Notes under the pieces: model-generated
Seen by the model: only the letters and a program-made list of their open reading frames with translations
The model's database searches: none
Told to the model about the DNA's origin: nothing
In this document: one piece after another, positions 7,056 through 8,386 of the stretch
Layout of the letters: every line of letters begins with the position of its first letter
Position numbering within the stretch: the first letter of the stretch is position 1
Program-made: the position numbers and the translations under genes
Origin: Haemophilus parainfluenzae
GTDB taxonomy: Bacteria; Pseudomonadota; Gammaproteobacteria; Enterobacterales; Pasteurellaceae
Length of the DNA stretch: 8,386 bases
Assembly (NCBI GenBank): GCA_018381425.1
Contig: JAGZRY010000058.1
Location: 1 to 8,386 of the forward strand
Reading direction: 5' to 3'

Positions 7056-8145
7056 TTTCTTTACCCATCCGATGCGACCCTTCTTTGTTGGTGCAGCCAT
7101 TCTTGCGATTGTTGGTGCATTGAGCTTTTTCATCAGCCCCGATGATCTCATCCTACACCGCAAAATATTCTTAGAATTTATGCTGCCAGCCGCATACGGC
7201 GGCTTTCTGACGGCTTCCATGCTCGAATGGACAAATTACAAAGGTAATTTAAAACCTATTGCAACGATTTTAGCGGTGCTCTTGCTTGCAGGATTGGTAT
7301 TATTGCCATTTTCCCCGCAAACCGCCTCGTTTTTAGTGGCAGCTTATTGGCTCGCGTTGTTACTCTTTTGTGCTTGGTTGTTTTGGTTGGATCGCAATAC
7401 CGACAATTTTACTTTACTGATGTTACTTGCAGCATTTATGGTTTGTCAGACAGCTTACGCCATGACTGATAGTCTGAAATTATTACGGGCACAGGTGCAT
7501 TTGAATATGGCGGCGGTAATGTTTGTATCGATTCGGGTAAGCATTCTATTAGGCGCAGAGGCTCTGAAAGAAAGTACATTGAAAGATCCCGTATTTATCC
7601 CGAATGTCGTGTATAAAAATATCGCAATTACATTTTTATTACTTCATACTGCAGCAGAGCTTTGGCTGCCTGCGCAAACAGCCGCGTTTACAGCCTTTGC
7701 CGTTGGCTTTATCTTGCTTGCCAAGTTACGCGAATTACATCATCACGAACTGCTACGTAAACATTACGTACGCACTTATTATTTCCTTCAACTGTTCGCC
7801 GCGATTGGTTATTTGTGGATTGGCATAAATAAATTAATTGATGAACCTACTGCCGATCCGTTACACATGGTGACACTGGGCGGCATTCTCGGCAGTATGA
7901 TGATGATTTGGCTCACTGCAGGATTATGGCATAGTGGCTTTACGAAACTGGATTATCCAAAACTCTGTCACCTTGCCGTGCTTTGTCTTTTTACCGCAGC
8001 GCTTTCGCGAGCCTGTTTGATGTATGTGGACGAGCTGTTTTTTATTACGATTCCGGCTATTTTAATTGCCATTGTGTTTGTGCTGTACCTCGCAACCTTT
8101 GTGCCGATATTCCGAAACAACGCGTTTACAGATGATCCGGAATAA
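7048..8145 (+). CDS. NnrS family integral membrane protein
   Basis: A 365-residue inner-membrane protein with about twelve predicted membrane segments. Assignment to the NnrS family (haem- and copper-containing membrane proteins linked to nitric oxide tolerance) rests on several blocks: HPMRPFF at 7-13 (family HPFRxFF), LPAAYGGFLTASMLEWT at 46-62 (family AGFLLTAxPNWT), FIPNVVYKN at 183-191, and HMVTLGGILGSMMM at 273-286 (family HALTVGAIGxM) followed by LWHSGF, like the family GHTG. The family WHAHEM motif is reduced to LILHRKIF around H37, so one usual histidine pair is not conserved and this is a divergent member. It starts inside the ATPase gene (8-base overlap; AAGGA at 7033-7037), showing translational coupling. 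NnrS in Vibrio cholerae protects against nitrosative stress, and in denitrifiers the gene is NO-induced. Whether this protein does the same is inference. Confidence 0.8.
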   Translation: MNNFFTHPMRPFFVGAAILAIVGALSFFISPDDLILHRKIFLEFMLPAAYGGFLTASMLEWTNYKGNLKPIATILAVLLLAGLVLLPFSPQTASFLVAAYWLALLLFCAWLFWLDRNTDNFTLLMLLAAFMVCQTAYAMTDSLKLLRAQVHLNMAAVMFVSIRVSILLGAEALKESTLKDPVFIPNVVYKNIAITFLLLHTAAELWLPAQTAAFTAFAVGFILLAKLRELHHHELLRKHYVRTYYFLQLFAAIGYLWIGINKLIDEPTADPLHMVTLGGILGSMMMIWLTAGLWHSGFTKLDYPKLCHLAVLCLFTAALSRACLMYVDELFFITIPAILIAIVFVLYLATFVPIFRNNAFTDDPE

Positions 8146-8150
8146 TGACC

Positions 8151-8186
8151 AATCCGCACATCAATGTGCGGATTTTTGATATTTTT
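8151..8186 (+). terminator. Rho-independent terminator of the ABC-NnrS operon
   Basis: Perfect 10-bp stem AATCCGCACA (8151-8160) and TGTGCGGATT (8165-8174) with a TCAA loop, then TTTGATATTTTTT. It begins five bases after the nnrS stop. Both arms contain the GTGCGG/CCGCAC heart of the uptake signal, though as 9-mers they match it at only seven of nine positions. The minus-strand side lacks a T-tract, so it serves the operon rather than the converging regulator gene. Confidence 0.9.
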
Positions 8187-8189
8187 TAG

Positions 8190-8198
8190 ACCGCACTT
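8190..8198 (-). repeat. USS, exact core, overlapping the regulator stop codon
   Basis: ACCGCACTT on the plus strand. On the minus strand AAGTGCGGT shares two bases with the TAA stop of the regulator gene. Confidence 0.92.
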
Positions 8199-8386
8199 AA
8201 TAGGCTTTTAATTGGGCCATTGCTTTACAATCTACAGCTTGATGATCATCTTCGGTAATTAAACTTTGTAGGAAATGTTTAATTTCAGTCAGTTCGGCAA
8301 TTTTTTCTTCGACTGAAACCAAATGTTTTGCCAACATACTATCCACTTCACAATGTTGAGATTGCTGCGTTTTCATCTCATTAAAA
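8197..8386 (-). CDS. MerR-family transcriptional regulator, C-terminal 62 residues (ZntR/CueR/CadR-like)
   Basis: The reverse strand is open from the window edge to TAA at 8199-8197, giving 62 residues. They begin FNEMKTQQSQHCEVDSMLAK, continue with a long amphipathic helix (VEEKIAELTEIKHFLQSLI), and end DCKAMAQLKAY. A Cys at the start of a dimerisation helix, a second heptad-patterned helix, then a loop and another Cys match the C-terminal layout of metal-sensing MerR proteins such as ZntR, whose HTC...LQRL...C order is similar. The Cys-Cys pair of the ZntR loop is replaced here by EDDH, so the sensed metal or signal is uncertain. The DNA-binding domain lies outside the window. It converges on the NnrS operon, so it is not obviously its regulator. 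Confidence 0.6.
   Translation of the reverse strand, partial: FNEMKTQQSQHCEVDSMLAKHLVSVEEKIAELTEIKHFLQSLITEDDHQAVDCKAMAQLKAY

Overview
The window looks like chromosomal DNA from a Haemophilus-type member of the Pasteurellaceae. It is AT-rich and carries seven exact copies of the Hin-type DNA uptake signal AAGTGCGGT or its complement, about one per 1.2 kb. GlmS, LpxH and FtsP closely resemble gammaproteobacterial proteins. The species cannot be fixed from sequence alone. From memory, glmS and lpxH are not neighbours in H. influenzae Rd, so H. parainfluenzae, H. haemolyticus or a relative is plausible (inference).

Region 1 (1-2005) is envelope precursor supply. The 3' end of glmS (glucosamine-6-phosphate synthase) converges on lpxH (lipid A pathway) across a two-way terminator hairpin. 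lpxH diverges from plsC (phosphatidic acid synthesis) across an 87-bp promoter region.

Region 2 (2007-4073) continues from plsC into ftsP/sufI, a Tat-exported cell-division protein of the cupredoxin fold without copper ligands. Next comes a broken gene for a secreted protein of about 160 residues, which has a signal peptide but two apparent -1 frameshifts. A terminator hairpin follows. Its downstream arm happens to resemble a Neisseria uptake sequence.

Region 3 (4074-4566) is a single yjbR/mmcQ-family gene. A leader with an uptake signal, a candidate promoter and a perfect 6-bp inverted repeat follows it.

Region 4 (4567-8178) is the most interesting part: a tight four-gene operon. It encodes a Tat-exported substrate-binding protein of the NMT1/THI5-TauA type, its permease, its ATPase, and an NnrS-family multi-pass membrane protein. 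The last two junctions overlap (TAATG, then 8 nt) and a strong hairpin terminator ends the unit. NnrS proteins are linked to nitric oxide and iron-nitrosyl stress, so the operon may join uptake of an unknown small ligand to NO tolerance. The substrate cannot be read from the sequence.

Region 5 (8197-8386) is the 3' end of a minus-strand MerR-type regulator, probably of the ZntR/CueR/CadR group, converging on the operon. No tRNA, rRNA, CRISPR, IS element or prophage sequence was seen.
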